DNA of 64,000 nt from Fidelibacterota bacterium (lineage in GTDB: Bacteria; Fidelibacterota; Marinisomatia; SCGC-AAA003-L08; D37C17). The stretch spans positions 1-64,000 of the forward strand of contig JASMKZ010000001.1 in assembly GCA_030748955.1 (NCBI GenBank), read 5' to 3'. The notes under the pieces are model-generated. The model did not search any database. It saw only the letters and a program-made list of their open reading frames with translations, and was not told where the DNA came from. Shown one piece after another: positions 61,733 through 64,000 of this stretch. Position numbers and translations under genes: made by a program. Within the stretch, counting starts at the first letter, position 1. Every line of letters begins with the position of its first letter.

Positions 61733-61984
61733 ATGATAAAAATTTATACAACTAATTGGTGAGGGCCTTGTATAGCAGCTAAAAAAATGCTGGATGGCAT
61801 GGACATGTCATATGAAAATATAGATATTGAAAAACAAGGGTTAAGCCGAGAAGATCTGGCAAAAATTACTGGTGGCCATACGGTTCCACAAATTATCATT
61901 AATGGTAAAGCAATAGGTGGATTTAATGAACTCCTTCAATTAAACAATTCTGGTAAACTGAAAGAACTTTTAAAAGATGACTGA
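61733..61984 (+). CDS. selenocysteine-containing glutaredoxin-like protein, UGA = Sec10 in W-U-G-P-C
   Basis: hand translation from ATG 61733: MIKIYTTNW[U]GPCIAAKKMLDGMDMSYENIDIEKQGLSREDLAKITGGHTVPQIIINGKAIGGFNELLQLNNSGKLKELLKDD*; TGA at 61760..61762; 'HTVPQIIINGKAIGGFNEL' is the glutaredoxin TVP/GG signature. Confidence 0.88.
61787..61800 (+). promoter_or_regulatory. candidate bacterial SECIS hairpin for the glutaredoxin
   Basis: ATGC-TGGATG-GCAT, 4-bp stem with GG in the loop, starting 25 nt after the UGA; contains the ATG that the ORF track chose as start. Confidence 0.45.
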
Positions 61985-62615
61985 TTTATTAACTGAAAAT
62001 ATTCACAGGTATTGTAAAGAACATACGGCATCTGATAATAGATTGCTATCTGAATTAGAACAATACACTTGGGCAAATGAAGATGTTCCCCAAATGATTT
62101 CAGGACAAATGGTGGGAAAATTTCTTCAGTCTATTATTAGAATGATTGTTGCCCAAAAAATAGTAGAAGTAGGCACCTTTACCGGATACAGCGCGTTGCA
62201 GATGGCTGAAGCCATTCCTTTACATGGCGAAATTCATACATGTGAACTTATGAAAAAACACGCAGAAACAGCACGGTCTTTTTTTGATAAATCAGATTAT
62301 GGAAAAAAAATAACTATACATGAAGGTCCAGCCCTTAAAAGTCTTGAAACCCTACAAGTTGGGAATTTTGATATGGCTTTTATAGATGCTGATAAATCAA
62401 ACTATCTAGACTATTATAAACGCTGTTTAATGCTTATACGAGAAGGAGGTGTAATAATTTTAGATAATATGTTATGGAGCGGATCAGTTGTTGACCCTAA
62501 TGATGATGATTCTAAATCGCTGAGAAAGACAGGGGATTATATACAAGAAGATACTAGGGTGTTTAATATGCTGTTTCCGATAAGAGATGGACTTATGCTC
62601 TGTATTAAAAAATGA
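61977..62615 (+). CDS. class I SAM-dependent O-methyltransferase
   Basis: 'KIVEVGTFTGYSALQMAEAI', 'FDMAFIDADKSNYLDYYKRCLMLIREGGVIILDNMLWSG'. Confidence 0.92.
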   Translation: MTDLLTENIHRYCKEHTASDNRLLSELEQYTWANEDVPQMISGQMVGKFLQSIIRMIVAQKIVEVGTFTGYSALQMAEAIPLHGEIHTCELMKKHAETARSFFDKSDYGKKITIHEGPALKSLETLQVGNFDMAFIDADKSNYLDYYKRCLMLIREGGVIILDNMLWSGSVVDPNDDDSKSLRKTGDYIQEDTRVFNMLFPIRDGLMLCIKK

Positions 62616-63793
62616 AAAATAAAAATATTCTTATTGTGGTCACCGGTTCTATTGCAGCTTACAAGGCCTGCGAAGTAGTACGCCTTTTAAGGAAAGAGGG
62701 CGCCAATGTACAGGTAATGATGTCCAAATCTGCAATGGAATTTGTTGGCAAGACAACCTTTGCTGCCCTCACAGACAACGAAGTTATTACCGAAATATTT
62801 CCCAAAACGCCTAAAGCAGGCCTAGAGCATATAGAAATGGCCATTGAATTAGATGCCATTGTGGTGATACCTGCAACTGCGAACACCATCTGTAAAGTAG
62901 CCAATGGAGTTGCAGATGATGTGGTAAGTACAACACTTTCTGTTTGTGAGCAGCCAACCCTGTTTGCCCCAGCCATGAATTTTCGAATGTGGCAAAATCC
63001 CGCAACTTTGGAAGCGGTAGAAAAACTGAGAAAAAAAGGCAGTATAGTTTTAGACCCTGAAGAAGGTCAGCTTGCCAGTCTACATGAAGGTGAAGGACGG
63101 CTCCCAGAATTGATTGACATACTAAATGGAATACGTTCTTTGTTCGAAATTCCCCTGCCATTACAAGGTAAAAAAGTATTGGTTACTGCAGGGCCTACTC
63201 GTGAAGCCATTGATCCCGTACGATTCATTTCCAACCGATCTAGCGGAAAAATGGGGTACTCCCTGGCAGAAAAAGCCAAAGATTTTGGAGCAGAGGTAAG
63301 CCTTATTTCTGGACCCGTATCGCTTTCACCAATCCCTGAAGTTCATATGTTGGTTGTGGAAACAGCAGAAGAAATGGCAGTTGCCGTAAAAAATAATTGT
63401 AGCGATGCAGACTATCTATTCATGGTGGCAGCTGTTTCAGACTATTCACCTGCCGATCCCCCCGATAAAAAGATAAAACGAGATAGTGAAAATAAATCTA
63501 TAGAGCTCAAACCCGCTCTAGATATTTTAAAATCCATCAAAGGGAAAACAAAGGGGAAAATAATTGCATTTGCTTTGGAAACCCATGATGGAGAAGTGGA
63601 GGCTCAAAGAAAATTAGTAGAAAAAGGAGCTGATTTTATTATTCTTAATTATGCCAATGAAAAAGGTGCAGGTTTTGAATCTTCAACCAATCGTGTTACC
63701 ATTTTCAGCAAATCAGGCAATCAAATTGAATTAAAAAAAGACCGTAAAGATAGAATTGCAAAAAAAATTATCGAGTATATTCTAAATAATTAA
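62612..63793 (+). CDS. coaBC: bifunctional phosphopantothenoylcysteine decarboxylase/phosphopantothenate-cysteine ligase
   Basis: 'VVTGSIAAYKACEVVRLL', 'APAMNFRMWQNPA', 'VTAGPTREAIDPVRFISNRSSGKMG'. Confidence 0.95.
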   Translation: MKNKNILIVVTGSIAAYKACEVVRLLRKEGANVQVMMSKSAMEFVGKTTFAALTDNEVITEIFPKTPKAGLEHIEMAIELDAIVVIPATANTICKVANGVADDVVSTTLSVCEQPTLFAPAMNFRMWQNPATLEAVEKLRKKGSIVLDPEEGQLASLHEGEGRLPELIDILNGIRSLFEIPLPLQGKKVLVTAGPTREAIDPVRFISNRSSGKMGYSLAEKAKDFGAEVSLISGPVSLSPIPEVHMLVVETAEEMAVAVKNNCSDADYLFMVAAVSDYSPADPPDKKIKRDSENKSIELKPALDILKSIKGKTKGKIIAFALETHDGEVEAQRKLVEKGADFIILNYANEKGAGFESSTNRVTIFSKSGNQIELKKDRKDRIAKKIIEYILNN

Positions 63794-63879
63794 TGCCTAA
63801 AAATTAATAAACTATTACATAAATCAATTCAGTACTAACCACCAGGGTTTAAATTTTTGTAAATTACGGGCTAGGCATT

Positions 63880-64000
63880 ATGATAGAATCCTACAAAGAC
63901 AGTAATCAAATCACATCGCCAGATAAATTCGAAGAGGACGTATTAGTCGAGCAATCGTTGCGTCCAAGTTGTTTTGACGATTTTATTGGGCAACAGGAAA
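63880..64000 (+). CDS. ruvB: Holliday junction branch migration helicase RuvB, N-terminal part (truncated by window edge)
   Basis: hand translation MIESYKDSNQITSPDKFEEDVLVEQSLRPSCFDDFIGQQE..., matching the RuvB 'LRPxxxxDFIGQ' start. Confidence 0.85.
   Translation, partial: MIESYKDSNQITSPDKFEEDVLVEQSLRPSCFDDFIGQQE

Noticed and set aside
61787-61984. Track ORF of 65 aa as a stand-alone truncated glutaredoxin
   Set aside because: The same frame continues upstream through a TGA to ATG 61733 with a complete glutaredoxin N-terminus, so Sec read-through explains it better.

Overview
AT-rich bacterial chromosomal window, almost fully coding. The marine, Marinimicrobia/SAR406-like flavour is only my impression from the LRR and dockerin protein styles. 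Its core is a replication-associated gene cluster: rpmH-rnpA-yidD-yidC-mnmE-mnmG, a perfect parS palindrome (17080..17095), mfd, two SurA/parvulin-like genes, a very AT-rich 260-bp gap, then dnaN-DUF721-gyrB-gyrA. Strand composition flips at that gap, from G/T-rich to A/C-rich on the + strand. That is the polarity expected of a terminus, although the genes and parS argue for an origin. The strongest unusual signal is at 61.2-62.0 kb. Two adjacent, divergent redox genes each carry an in-frame TGA at the catalytic Cys position, followed by a bSECIS-like hairpin: a Bcp-type peroxiredoxin (PGUT) and a glutaredoxin-like protein (WUGPC). These look like selenoproteins, and the ORF track misses or truncates both. 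Other notable items are a secreted caspase followed by two M16-family proteins that lack HxxEH, an AroQ-like protein with a rewritten active site, a six-module LRR/Cys protein showing recent internal duplication, a C-terminal dockerin pair, a PNP-like mini-protein, and a yggS reading frame that appears 1 nt out of register with its ATG. I saw no CRISPR array, rRNA, tRNA or transposase.
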